In this document: positions 34,041-43,858 of the stretch, in pieces
Layout of the letters: each line of letters opens with the position of its first letter
Numbering within the stretch: position 1 is the first letter of the stretch
DNA from: Corythucha ciliata
Lineage: Eukaryota > Arthropoda > Insecta > Hemiptera > Tingidae
NCBI GenBank assembly: GCA_038030265.1
Contig: CM075941.1
Span: 13,082,001 to 13,146,000, forward strand
Length of the DNA: 64,000 nucleotides
Reading direction: 5' to 3'
Notes under the pieces: generated by a model
What the model was told of the DNA's origin: nothing
Databases searched by the model: none
What the model saw: the letters and a program-made list of their open reading frames with translations, nothing else
Translations under genes and position numbers: made by a program

Positions 34041-34907
34041 ACCACACCATTTCTCTAGCACCTCTCTTGAGCAAATACTGAATCCGCGTCTGTCTGCGAA
34101 AATGGTATTCTAGGACGCAAAAACGGCGAATTTGGTCTTTGAATTATGTCACCCTTGCGATATCCGTTTTGTGAGCGATCAAACCCGTTGAAATTTATTT
34201 TTTTATTAGTGAAATCCGTGAAGTTATTTTTTTAGTGAGCGCCGACGAAACACAATGTGATTATCCTGAAAGATTTGTACTTTCAGAATGCATCTAGGGG
34301 TGGGCAACTGCCCCACTAAATCTGCATTTTTGAGTCTAGGAGACGGCAGCTGCCTAGCCCTGCCCCCCTCTGGCTATGCCTATGTTCCTAGGTAAATTCG
34401 TGCATTGCAGTTTTTGATCCATGACTCACCTTCATGTTTGCATTTGAGGCTGTGGGTTCGCCGTTCATAGGAGTTTTCCACGGATAAAGTTAGAAAAAGA
34501 ATTATATATTTTTTTTATAACCGATGCAAACAAAATTGATTTGCGAAATCGTGTCTCTCATTTGCCCTATAAATAGGGTTTGTTGGGTCTGGGAATGAAA
34601 TTCACACAGATACCGGCGAGTCCGGTAACATTAGGCATTTGCTCAAACGAACTGCTACAGGGGGCCTGTCCCGTAAGATTTCGGGGTTCCTAGGAATATC
34701 CTTTTCCAACCGTCCGCCCCAAATTAAATCACATGTTGATGGGGAGGACGGGTGGAAACAAACAGTGATAGTGACATTAAAAAGTTATAGAACAGGCCCT
34801 CAGTAGTCACTCAAGTGACAAAATCACTGGTTTTTGTCACAGTGACTGCACAGTCACCGGAGCTAGTTGTCACTGTGACCAACAAAAGCTGTCACGTCAC
34901 ACCTCTA

Positions 34908-35035
34908 GTCCGAATGGTCAGTTTTGCCATTTTTAGAGCGGTAATTGCCAGTATGACTATTATTTTTCGGGCGCAATTACTCCCGTCAAGCCGAGACGCT
35001 AATGGTCAGTTTGGCCATTCTGATCGGTAGCCCGA
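34908..35035 (+). repeat. Family-2 array, right piece
   Basis: It starts with the duplicated GTCCGAAT and continues GGTCAGTTTTGCCATTTTTA, GGCCATTCTGATCGG and so on. It is the continuation of 31543-31680 on the far side of the hAT-like insertion. Confidence 0.7.
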
Positions 35036-37922
35036 TTAGGAGCTCATTGACATGGGGAGAACAACACGTAACTGTAGGTACGGAAAGTGTCTTGGATGGC
35101 GGTGTTGGCTTCTGAAGTTCCGCGGTTGTATAATAGGCGAGTTTTCATTGCAATCACTCTTACACCCCCCCCCCCTACCATCACACCCACACTTCCAAAA
35201 GCCTGCAGTCATGAAACTTAGTCACCAAAGCCCCAGTTTAAACTCTTGTTGTTAAGTGAGCGAGTGACTGAGGCTTCTAAAGCGAGAGGGAGAGAATGAT
35301 AAAGAAAGGACTATAAATTTCTCGAAGCTTGGACTTGTTGGCCAGAGCTTTTAATAATGTTTTACCGAGGTGATTTAAACTGATTAATAGTCTTGTTAAA
35401 ATGAAGAGGAGTCGCCTACTTTTACTTTTTAATTTTTACGATCGAAAAAAAAAAAACTGGTAAATACTTAGTTTAAGATTGATGTGGTTTTTTTTTTCGC
35501 GTAACGCGAAGCGAGCAGTCTAGTTTGTTAAGGTCATCAAGTATAAGCATAAGATGAAAGACCCCGAGTACAAAAAAAAAAAAAAAATAGAGGCATAGTT
35601 GCAAGTAAGTACTCATTTATATTCAAGGGACGACGTTGTATTTCATATTTCAGTGTCCCCGGGTTTGAAAGGATCGTTCAATTTTCTGTACATCCGTACA
35701 GCGAAAGAAAGTTGAACCCCGCGTATAATTAGTTTACTTATTTATAAATTTAGTCGCGGTTGAATAGGGCCGGTGAAGCTAAGGGAAAGGGGTTTGAAAA
35801 ATATTTTTCTCAGGCTCCTTCTTAAGAAAGAACGAGGGAAAGAGAGGGAAGAAAAAAGAGTGAATTGACACGATAAAATTACATAGGCAGCGGTGCGAAG
35901 AGCTGCAGACAAATCGTTTTTGGTGTTGAAGAATAGAACGAGTCAAGATTATAACGACGGGCTCTGAGGAAGGATGGGAAGGAGTTGAAAAACAGGGATA
36001 GAAAGACGACGAAAGCGGTTTTTTTCCACAAATAGATGAAGTGGGAGTAGCAGTAGGTGAAGATGGGGGGTGGAGGAGAAGGAAAAAAAAGAATAAGAGC
36101 GCTGGTAAGAAAAGAAAATGAGACTTTCGCCGTCTAGCGGAGCCCCGCTATCAAGAAAAAGAAACGGTACCCTCTTAACAAGAAGCGGGCCGTATGTAAT
36201 GAAGAGAGAGTGGTTAGGGCCAAGGGATAAATTACCGATTGGTAGGAGGAGGGGTAGTGTGAGGTCAAAATTGTTAATTTAATTTTATTTACTTCCATCG
36301 GGGAAAATTACATACAAATATGCTGGGATTTGATAATGTTACAGCGTTCTAATTGCCCAATCTCGTTGATTGGGCGTTCAACCGCTTTTTCAGTAGCGTA
36401 TCGCTTTTATTTATCACCAAAATAGCATTGATATTCCATGAAAGTAATTAATTTCTCCGATTGAGTCGGCTTTGCATTCAAAGACAGGTATCAGGAGCGG
36501 GGAGATTCATGTCAGTCGCTTTAGAGGTGGATGGTTTTTTAAATCAAAACTTTCCCTTGTTTAACGCAAGCTATGTGAAAATTCGTAGCGAGTTATAAAA
36601 TCGAACAATAAAAGCGTAGTTCACGTGTTCGATGCGGGGAAAAAGACAACAAATTAAGCGCATGCGGTCGCTATAGCTGTATACGATGTACCCCTCATGC
36701 CTCCTCACGATCAACTACTTTCTCTATCTTTTACAAGTAATTACTTAATCCCTTAGCTCTTGATAATCACACTCGCTATACAATTATTAGTTTTTCCATA
36801 CTCGAACGATGGTTGTTGGGCGGGGGTGGGGCTATACCTTAATTTCGTAGTCCGCACCCTCCGTATATTTTAGGACACTGGACCCCCTTGCACCCATCGC
36901 ATTAATTTAAATTGGTTCTACCCTAACCAATCAGCTCATTCAAAGACGTAGCACATGAGCTCCTGCTCGGTGATACTCTCCTAAAACAATCCTCATTATC
37001 ATCTTCGACCTGGTGAGGAGAGAGGCCTCTCAGAAAAGCCGGTTGTGGAGGAACACGCGCACACACAGATAAAGAAGTGGTTTCTTCGAACCCCTCGGCC
37101 GAGATTCAAGAAGCTGAAAAGATTTTTGTGTGCCTGGTAGGGGCGCGCAGGGGGTCGAGAGTGTTAGAGAATGCCAAGTAGTCTCTCTTTCTCTCTCTCT
37201 CTCCCTTAATATTATTGCTGGAGCATAACTGGTGTAATAAGGCTTCGTTGGTTTGTAAGAATGGACAGGTGGGTGGGGTGGATGTTGCGGCTTCAATAAA
37301 CGATGATCGGAGCCGGTAAAGGTGCCGGGGGGGTTAATCGGATTGACCGCCAATCACAAAACTTGAGATTATTACTCACTTGTCACTGTGAAAACAACTC
37401 CTTCCAGCCGATATCGTTTATCAAACGATCGAAAATCTTTCATTTGAAAATTTATGTAAAAGGAAAAAAAAGGGCTTGATTTCAAACTCAATTTTAATTG
37501 TCCGATATCAAGTTTTTTGATATTGAACTCGAAGTGACAATTTAAATTGCATGAGAGCCTTAAAAAGCTAAAATCTTGAAAGTTCTTCTTCCGTTAATTG
37601 ATTGGAATCCCTTTTTCCTAAAACGGAAAATCTCTTTTCTCAATCACGTCGAAGCAAATAGCGTTTTCCATTAGCAAAAAATGCAGAGCTGTAGCTGCTC
37701 CAGGCCTGATCTGACAAAAGAGTTTGAAGGTTCCATTTGCCAATTTGATCCTCAGCAGAGCGACTTTTTATTCGTTCCTTTTACCCCTACGCTCCTCCGT
37801 GGATCAGAGCTGGAGCAACTTCAACTGCTCCGTCAAAATCGACGGAGAGGTAAACCTCCCTAGAAATGTTCACTGTGATACTGATAGGTAAGCATTGTTT
37901 TGAGTTCGTATTTTGTTTTTCG
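35036..37922. other. gene-free stretch
   Basis: No gene recognised. It contains a C run (35165-35174), a 15-16-base A run near 35572 and a CT microsatellite at 37181-37204. A 60-codon frame at 37681-37863 lies within a weak inverted repeat (CTGCTCCAGGCCTGATC near 37695, GATCAGAGCTGGAGCA near 37803) and is not convincing as a gene. Confidence 0.5.
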
Positions 37923-38030
37923 TCGTGGATGAAGCCAACGATTTGTTGAACGAAAGCGGTTTAACAATCATTCAAGTTATGTTATTAGTAGGTACCATTA
38001 TCGTCGATTACTCAACAGATCCAGAGAAGT
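37923..38030 (+). repeat. 108-bp block duplicated at 43751-43858, open frame
   Basis: Only about two differences in 108 bases separate this from 43751-43858, in the same orientation, and both copies share an open frame reading VDEANDLLNESGL…GTIIVDYSTDPEK. Just downstream, in another frame, SDEATRLLLKCMD resembles the start of Myb/SANT-like DNA-binding domains found in many invertebrate transposon-linked proteins. This could be a piece of a transposon gene or a duplicated exon; I do not recognise the 36-residue block itself. Confidence 0.5.
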
Positions 38031-38124
38031 GGTCGGACGTCTGATGAAGCCACCAGGCTCCTTTTGAAATGTATGGATAACAATAGTCTAGAGTCAAGCT
38101 CAACCGACGAAAAATATGAAAATA

Positions 38125-38427
38125 ATAGTGAGTTATTGCATAACCGTCTGACGGTTAACGTTAACGATTATGTGACGTCATGATAAGCGTGAAATTCGGA
38201 TTTTGAGTTTAAACGTTAATCACAAACGTTTAAAGACCAATATGAAGGGATGTTTTATCAATTTGCTTGAAGCAATTAAGTGCATCTATGCCCTACCACG
38301 TGTTCATATTTTAGCGCAACTATTATTTGCAATAACTCTTTTTCCACCGATACAAACGGTTACGCTTATGGTGACGTCACATAACCGTAAGCGTTAAGCT
38401 TCATACGGCTATGCAATAATTCCCTAT
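38125..38427. mobile_element. MITE with ~64-bp TIRs, ~300 bp
   Basis: The left end ATAGTGAGTTATTGCATAAC leads into GATTATGTGACGTCAT and ATAAGCGT; inverted copies of all of these close the right end (…ACGCTTATGGTGACGTCACA…, TATGCAATAATTCCCTAT). TA flanks both ends. The TGACGTCA palindrome in each arm is a CRE-like 8-mer. It is non-coding. Confidence 0.75.
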
Positions 38428-38563
38428 TAAGAAGCCTATAATACGTATGATATTATTGCAGCATCAATCAATAAGGAGAAGACAGAATAACAATAACCTA
38501 GTACCATGGTGTTCCAATCGTTACAAAACGGTTCATCAAATTAATGAAGTTAGTCCCTTCATG

Positions 38564-40517
38564 CAGTGGCGGATCTGCGGGGTGGATTTTGGGGGTTTAA
38601 ACCCCCCCCCCCCTAAGAAGATGGCGTCCGCCAAAAATTTGTTGATAGTCATTCCAGAGATCTTCCAATACCTTGCACATACCAAAGGGTGACTGTTGAA
38701 GGGGGATCTGCACAGAATGATGATTTCACGACGAATGGGCCATCTCGTGATGGTGAGGCCACCATTCATTGAGGGGGGGGGGGCATCAAAAAGCATAAAT
38801 AGGTAAAAAAAAAAAATGATTTTTAGGTTTCAAAGCGATGATTAGCGGCAAATATTGAGAACAAGCGATCATTTGCCACTTAAATTAGGAAAAATACTCC
38901 AATTCGAGATAATTATCTGAAGGCAACTTCGCGGACAAACCAGAGAAAAAACGCCAACTACAAATACCGGTAGGCCTATAAGGCAGAAGAAATTGAGAAA
39001 GCGTTCTAATGTGCTACTCTTTGGGCAAGTACGCGGGAGAACGTTGAAAAAAAAACGCTAAAATCAAATAGCGTCTTATGAGCGATAGCAGAAAAGCGAT
39101 GACTCATAGTAGAAAACGAAAATAAATCACTAATCCGTGGCTGAAAATGAAAAAAATCACTAATATGTGGCGAAAATTGAGAAAAAGCTGAAGTCCATCG
39201 CTCACCTGGCTCAACAATTAATTTTTGAAAACGCAAAATTCGTGGTTTTCTCGAGGCAACAACAGAAAAAAGCGCAATTGAGAAAAATCGCTAGTTCACG
39301 GCTAAAACGAGAAAGCCACGTAATTCGCGGCTAAAACTGAGAAAATCTACTAATTCAAACGCTCATTCACAACTAAAATGGAGAAATAAGCCAATTCGCG
39401 AAACAACTTGGCTAAAATTAAGGAAACGTGGTAATTCGTGGCTAAAATTGAGAAATAATTTGCGACTAAAAAATGAGAAAAAGCGCTTAGATCGCGGTAA
39501 AAATTGAGAAAAAAAGCTAATATTCACGGATACAAGTGATAGAAAAGCCGCTTATTCACGGCTAAAACTGAGACAAACCGCTAATTCCCGTCTAAAATTG
39601 ATGTAAAATGCTCATTTGCAACTAAAAGGAAGAAAATTAAATATTTAATTCGTGGCTAATTTTGGCAGAAAGCGCTTATCAGCAGCTAAAATGGAGAAAT
39701 ACGCTACTTCTCGGCACAGCTAATGTGAAGCTAAATTTCAAAGATACATTTGGCAATTCCGCTTGTTCACGGCTAAAACTGATACAGACGCTAATTCCCG
39801 GCTAAAATTGGGAAATTGCGTTGATTCACGGTCAATGTAACAAAAGGCGCTCATTCGCGGAGCTGAAATGAAGATAAACGCAAATTTACGGATTTTGTGA
39901 AAATCCTCCAGTTCGAAGCTGAAATTGAGTAAAAGCGGTGATTCAGGCGTGAAACGAAGAAAACCAAACGCTAATTCTCTGCTAGAACTAAGGAAACGAG
40001 ATAACTTGCGGCTGAAATGACAAGCGCATTAGTGATAAGCGCTAATTCGCATGACTAAGAAGTGAAGAAAAACGCTAAAATTATAGAAATAAAACGTTAA
40101 ATCGTGGCTAAAACTGAGACAAACCATTAATTGCCGTCTAAAATGTAGAGGAAGAGCTCATTCGCAGTTAAAGATTCAGTAATTCACGGCTAAAGTGGGC
40201 AAGAAGCGCTTATTCGCCGCTGAAACGGAGAAAAACGATAAATCGCGGATCAGTTTGAAAAAATCCACTAATTTACGGCTAAAATTGAGGAAATGCGGTG
40301 ATTCGCGTCTGAAATGGAGAAATAAATTCGCGGCTAAATTTGAGAAAAAGCACTTGTATCGCGGAAAAAATTGGGGAAAACCGCTAATTCATGGTTAAAT
40401 TTGAGAAAAAGCCAATTATTGGTTCGTATAGAGGCATGTTTGCGGCAGAAACTCAGGAAAAAAGAGAGAGATTCATGGTAGAACCCCTCCCAAGTTAAAA
40501 TCCTAGATCCGCCACTG
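38564..40517. mobile_element. hAT-like element with family-1 array, TSD CCTTCATG
   Basis: The left end is CAGTGGCGGATCTGCGG (38564) and the right end is CCTAGATCCGCCACTG (to 40517). A perfect 8-bp duplication, CCTTCATG, occurs at 38556-38563 and 40518-40525. Near the left end are C runs and G runs (38600-38612, 38774-38784). The rest, about 38990-40490, is a degenerate ~29-bp tandem array. No transposase is present. CAG-type ends with an 8-bp duplication point to the hAT superfamily; it is non-autonomous. Confidence 0.85.
38990..40490 (+). repeat. Family-1 tandem array (~29 bp), forward orientation
   Basis: About 50 degenerate units resembling TTCGCGGCTAAAATTGAGAA plus AACGCTAA. GGCTAAAAC occurs at 39300 and 39329 and again near 39560, giving a 29-30-base period. 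It is in reverse orientation in the elements at 42486-43615 and 46249-48317. Confidence 0.85.
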
Positions 40518-40529
40518 CCTTCATGTATA

Positions 40530-41542
40530 TGTTGGAACCCGAGTCAGAAATCGGGCCCGGACCGACGAAAACGACTCCGTCGGGATGGGATCATTACTAG
40601 AAGTACCGAGCTCGACGAGGAAAGAATTTCGGACATTGGCCTATCCAAGTTGATCCCTTCCCGAAGGGGAAAAAAGTACATGGTCCGATCTTCATCTTCA
40701 GAGTCCATAGAGAAATTTATGAAGGAACTTTATTCATTCAATTATCAAGTAATGGTCATGGTCAAGAAATCATGAAGTCTCATTTATTATTACAGGGGTT
40801 GCTTGAGTGGCATTTTGAGTTACATTGAGCACTTACAACGCTTGCTGACGCACAGTTTCCGGCAGTTGCATTTTACGAATCCCTGGGAACTGCCTGATGT
40901 AACCGCGGCATGGAGCGCAGTGAGGCACTGTGAGAAGGCACGTCACTTTCGGTGATAAAGTTCTCCTCACACAGCTGGAACTCATTTCGGGCGTGAAGTT
41001 TGTCCAGGATGCCAGCTTTAGTACCAAGTTTATAGAAACCATCGTGATCTATTTTCAAGACGACAGCCAAACGTTTGTCGGAACCCTCAATATTAATGAC
41101 TTCGTACCTCCTTAGGCGTCTGTAATCCAACGAGGTGAGGGGCTGTCCTTTGTCTTTTTTTCTCACGACTCAACCGCACTTCACGAATGAGTTCTTCATA
41201 TTTATCGCGAGAAAATATGCTGCTGTTGGTCGACACGTTCTGCAGGGAAGAGTTCAACTTCTCGTAGAATTTCGATCACCTTTCGTCGCATTCAACTGAC
41301 ACTGCCTCTGACATGATGAACGGAGCGAGGACACTGAAGGAGAAATACTGATTGAACTCTGAAGAGATAACCACGCTGCGATCGGACCATGTACTTTTTT
41401 CCCCTTCGGGACGGGATCACCTGGGGGATAGGCCGAAGTCCGAAATTCTCTCCTCGTCGGGCTCGGTACTTCTAGTAATGATCCCATCCCGACGGAGTCG
41501 TTTTCGTCGGTCCGGGCCCGATTTCTGACTCGGGTTCCAACA
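40530..41542. mobile_element. Ginger-like TIR element, TSD TATA
   Basis: The arms 40530-40692 and 41381-41542 are inverted copies about 163 bp long, roughly 90% identical by eye, beginning TGTTGGAACCCGAGTC and ending with the complement …GGGTTCCAACA. Both ends are flanked by TATA (40526-40529 and 41543-41546). TGT…ACA ends with 4-bp duplications and an integrase-type protein are the published profile of Ginger transposons. The loop carries a minus-strand gene fragment (40780-41314) lacking the catalytic core, so this copy is internally deleted. The 8-bp duplication of the neighbouring hAT-like element overlaps its left flank. Confidence 0.65.
40780..41314 (-). pseudogene. Terminal fragments of a KRBA2/integrase-type transposon protein
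   Basis: Read on the minus strand from an ATG at 41312-41314, the frames give FYEKLNSSLQNVS, SRDKYEELIREVRLSREKK, then after a shift in a seven-A run, GQPLTSLDYRRLRRYEVINI, then ILDKLHARNEFQLCEENFI, and finally a Cys cluster split over two frames (KCNCRKLCVSKRCKC; CNSKCHSSNPCNN). The KY..ILR.V...K..K.L...DYRRL.RYDV pattern is known from the N-terminal region of KRAB-A-domain-2-like proteins, and the Cys-rich tail from related invertebrate transposon proteins. The integrase core that should lie between is absent. A TGA near 41280 and at least two shifts show that it is dead. Confidence 0.55.
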
Positions 41543-41846
41543 TATACATATTTCCCCCCAAAGGGCGAGCGTTTTTCCTGACGCCGCAAAGCATGTTTGC
41601 TGGCCGAGAATTTCTAAATTCGCAAACTTGTTTTTAGTAGATATATTCTTGGAAGAACATTTTAATGGAATTGGGCATTGAACTCACGAAGGGATGAACG
41701 GATGCACCAGATTTGTTCTCAGTCATGCTAAATGTACCTACATTCTCGCTAATAAATACAAGCGTGCTCAGCTCATGCACGCAAATAAATTATGTACCTA
41801 CTTTCATTCAATACAAACACAAAAACAACAAAAAAGTCATGGTGAG
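41543..41846. other. Unassigned spacer
   Basis: About 300 bases between two elements with no recognisable content; it ends in the ATGGTGAG target duplication at 41839-41846. Confidence 0.5.
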
Positions 41847-43653
41847 CATGGGCGTAGCCAGGTGGGGGCAGGGGTGGGCAGTTGCCCTTCCCTAGAATAA
41901 AAAACACAGATTTCGTGGGGCAGCTGCCCACCCCCAAAATTCCAAAAACATTATCCCACAAATTTATTGTATTTCGCTCCATAAAACAAACTTTGTGGAT
42001 TTTTCTCACTAAAAAACCAACACATTTTCGCTCATCGGTTGCTGACAAACCGATTTTTAGGGTCGGCTCAACTTGGAAACCCATTTTGACCGATTTTTCG
42101 CACTAAAATCCCATTTTCGCAAGGTTCGACAGCAATTTCGTGTGTTTGGGTTAGCTCAAACGGTGTTCTGACCGCTGTGCCTTACAGACAGACAGTGGGA
42201 GAGAAACTGCCAGCTCTATTTACCGTCTCAGGTCTACAATTTAAAGTTTATCTCCAAAAGTATCACTTTGGGGGGGGGGGGAGAGTTTCAGTTTTTCGAC
42301 ATAAGATCCGAAATAGAAGGCTTCAAACGACAGTTTTCCAGCAGATATTTATTTTTTGACGGATTGTAGCAGTTTCTGTGCAAATTTAGTCTCTGATGAC
42401 CGTGAATTGACGCGATTCCAACCTCCAGATACTGTTATAAGCCTGCAAAAAGGCAATCTGTTATTTTCGACAGTGAAGCTGCCCACAGGCGTGGATCCGC
42501 AATTTTCCCTCAAGAGGAGTTGCACAGAATCCCCCCCCCCCTTTTTACTCGTGAATGAGCACTATTTGTAGCCTCGAATTGACGTTTTTCCTTAATTTTA
42601 GCTGAAACTGTGTGTTTTTTTCTCAATTCTACCTCGAACTAGCCCATTTTCTTCATTTTAGCTGTAAAAAGGTCTCAAAAACCGTAAAATAACGCTTTTA
42701 TTACGGCCAGCACAGGGCATCTGCTATAAACCGCGAATAGGTGCGTTCTGTCAATTTCAGCCGCAAAAGAGCAGTGTCTCTTCAATTTAACCCGTGAATG
42801 AACCCTATTTCTCAATTTTAGCCACGACAATTCCACCAATCAACAACAAACGGTGACAATAATTTTGCCAATTCGTTTTTCCTCGATTTTAGCCGCAAAT
42901 TAGTGCTTTAATCTCAAGTCTGCCTTGACCATTTTTTTGAGCAATTTCAGTAGTGAAAAGGTCCAAATAATCCGCATGTTAGCGAGTTTCATTAATTTTG
43001 ATCCGGACGTTGCATCGTGAACCTTGAAATTTTTGAAAACTTTTTCAAAAATGTATGCGCTAGGTCGCGCTTTTTCTCGATTGTACCCACAAAATTGCTA
43101 CATACATGTATAATTAAACAGTAAATTAGCTCTTTTTCGCAATGTTCACCGAGATATTGGTTTGAGAAACCACGAACTGGTGCCTTCTCTAAATTTTTCC
43201 TGCGTGAATGAGCTCCATTTCTCAATTTTAGCTGTGAATTGGCGTTTGTCATAAATTTTAGCCGCAAATGAGCGATTTTTCTCAATTCTACATTGAACGA
43301 GCAATTTTTTTCTGTCAATTTTAGCTGTGAAAAAGAGCACTGTAAACCGTGAATAAGCGCATTATCTTAATTTCGGCCCGGACTTTGGATCGCGAAACCT
43401 CAAATTGGCGTGTTTTCTCAATTTCAATCGCGAATAATGAGATTTATTTCTCAAGTTTAACGGGGACCAGCGCTATTTCTCAATTCTAGCCGTGAATGGG
43501 TGGTTTCCCTCAGTACTAGCCGCAAAATGTCCTTTTCATGGATTTCATCCGCGAACGAGCACTTTTTCTCAGACGTGCGCCCCCCCCCCCCCAACTCTGG
43601 ATCTGTGCCGGGCTGGCTGCCCACCCCTTGATCACGGGCTGGCTACGCCCCTG
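41847..43653. mobile_element. hAT-like element, CAGGGGCGTAGCCAG ends, TSD ATGGTGAG
   Basis: The left end is CATGGGCGTAGCCAGG and the right end is GGCTGGCTACGCCCCTG. A perfect 8-bp duplication, ATGGTGAG, flanks it (41839-41846 and 43654-43661). The termini match those of the element at 32080-34384. The left part (41880-42120) has short CATTTTCGCACTAAAA-like repeats. A second element seems nested at 42486-43615. Without it the host element would be about 670 bp, a MITE-sized hAT derivative. Confidence 0.85.
42486..43615. mobile_element. Nested hAT-like element with reversed family-1 array
   Basis: The interval starts CAGGCGTGGATCCGC and ends GGATCTGTGCCGGGCTG, and is flanked by GCTGCCCA at 42478-42485 and 43616-43623. 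The ends are a diverged form of the CAGTGGCGGATC ends at 38564-40517, and the interior is the same array in reverse orientation (about 42550-43570: CTCAATTTTAGCCGCGAATT-like units). Caution: GCTGCCCA also occurs in the host element near 41923, so the duplication could be a repeat rather than a target site. Confidence 0.6.
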
Positions 43654-43750
43654 ATGGTGAGGGAGGTTGTTATTAAAAAGAGCGCTCTCTTCCAAAACAT
43701 GTAAAAAGTATCGTTTCATTTCAACCCGCTCTTAGAGAGGTTTTGGTTCT

Positions 43751-43858
43751 TCGTGGATGAAGCCAACGATTTGTTGAACGAAAGCGGTTTAACAAGCATT
43801 CAAGTTATGTTATTTGTAGGTACCATTATCGTCGATTACTCAACAGATCCAGAGAAGT
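43751..43858 (+). repeat. Second copy of the 108-bp open-frame block
   Basis: Nearly identical to 37923-38030 in the same orientation, with the flanks different on the left and diverging after CAGAGAAGT on the right. Its frame runs on to …PEKSERAL and a stop. Confidence 0.55.

Larger units (their letters stand above)
32080..34384. mobile_element. Nested hAT-like element carrying two repeat arrays
   Basis: The left end CAGGGGCGTAGCCAG (32080) is matched by a diverged inverted right end, CTGGCTATGCCTATG (to 34384). Flanking 8-mers are TTCCTAGT (32072-32079) and TTCCTAGG (34385-34392), seven of eight identical. The interior holds a ~20-bp array (32150-33215) followed by a ~31-bp array (33230-34040). 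No transposase is present. The same CAGGGGCGTAGCCAG end is used by the element at 41847-43653. Confidence 0.75.
31681..34907. mobile_element. hAT-like element, TIR TAGAGGTG, TSD GTCCGAAT
   Basis: The left end is TAGAGGTGAGGTGTGA and the right end is TCACGTCACACCTCTA. A perfect 8-bp duplication, GTCCGAAT, flanks it at 31673-31680 and 34908-34915. Subterminal regions on both sides carry inverted GTCACTGTGAC-type words (around 31720 and 34830-34880). TA/CA-G ends with 8-bp duplications are hallmarks of hAT transposons. No transposase frame is present. A second element (32080-34384) is nested inside, so the original unit was about 920 bp and non-autonomous. Confidence 0.8.

Noticed and set aside
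31560..35030. Family-2 arrays considered as a CRISPR-like array
   Set aside because: Units are degenerate and contiguous, with no constant repeat separated by unique spacers, and lie in a eukaryotic transposon nest.
37923..43858. The two 108-bp direct repeats considered as LTRs
   Set aside because: No TG…CA ends, primer site, polypurine tract or pol remnants between them; the interval is filled with independent hAT-like and Ginger-like insertions.
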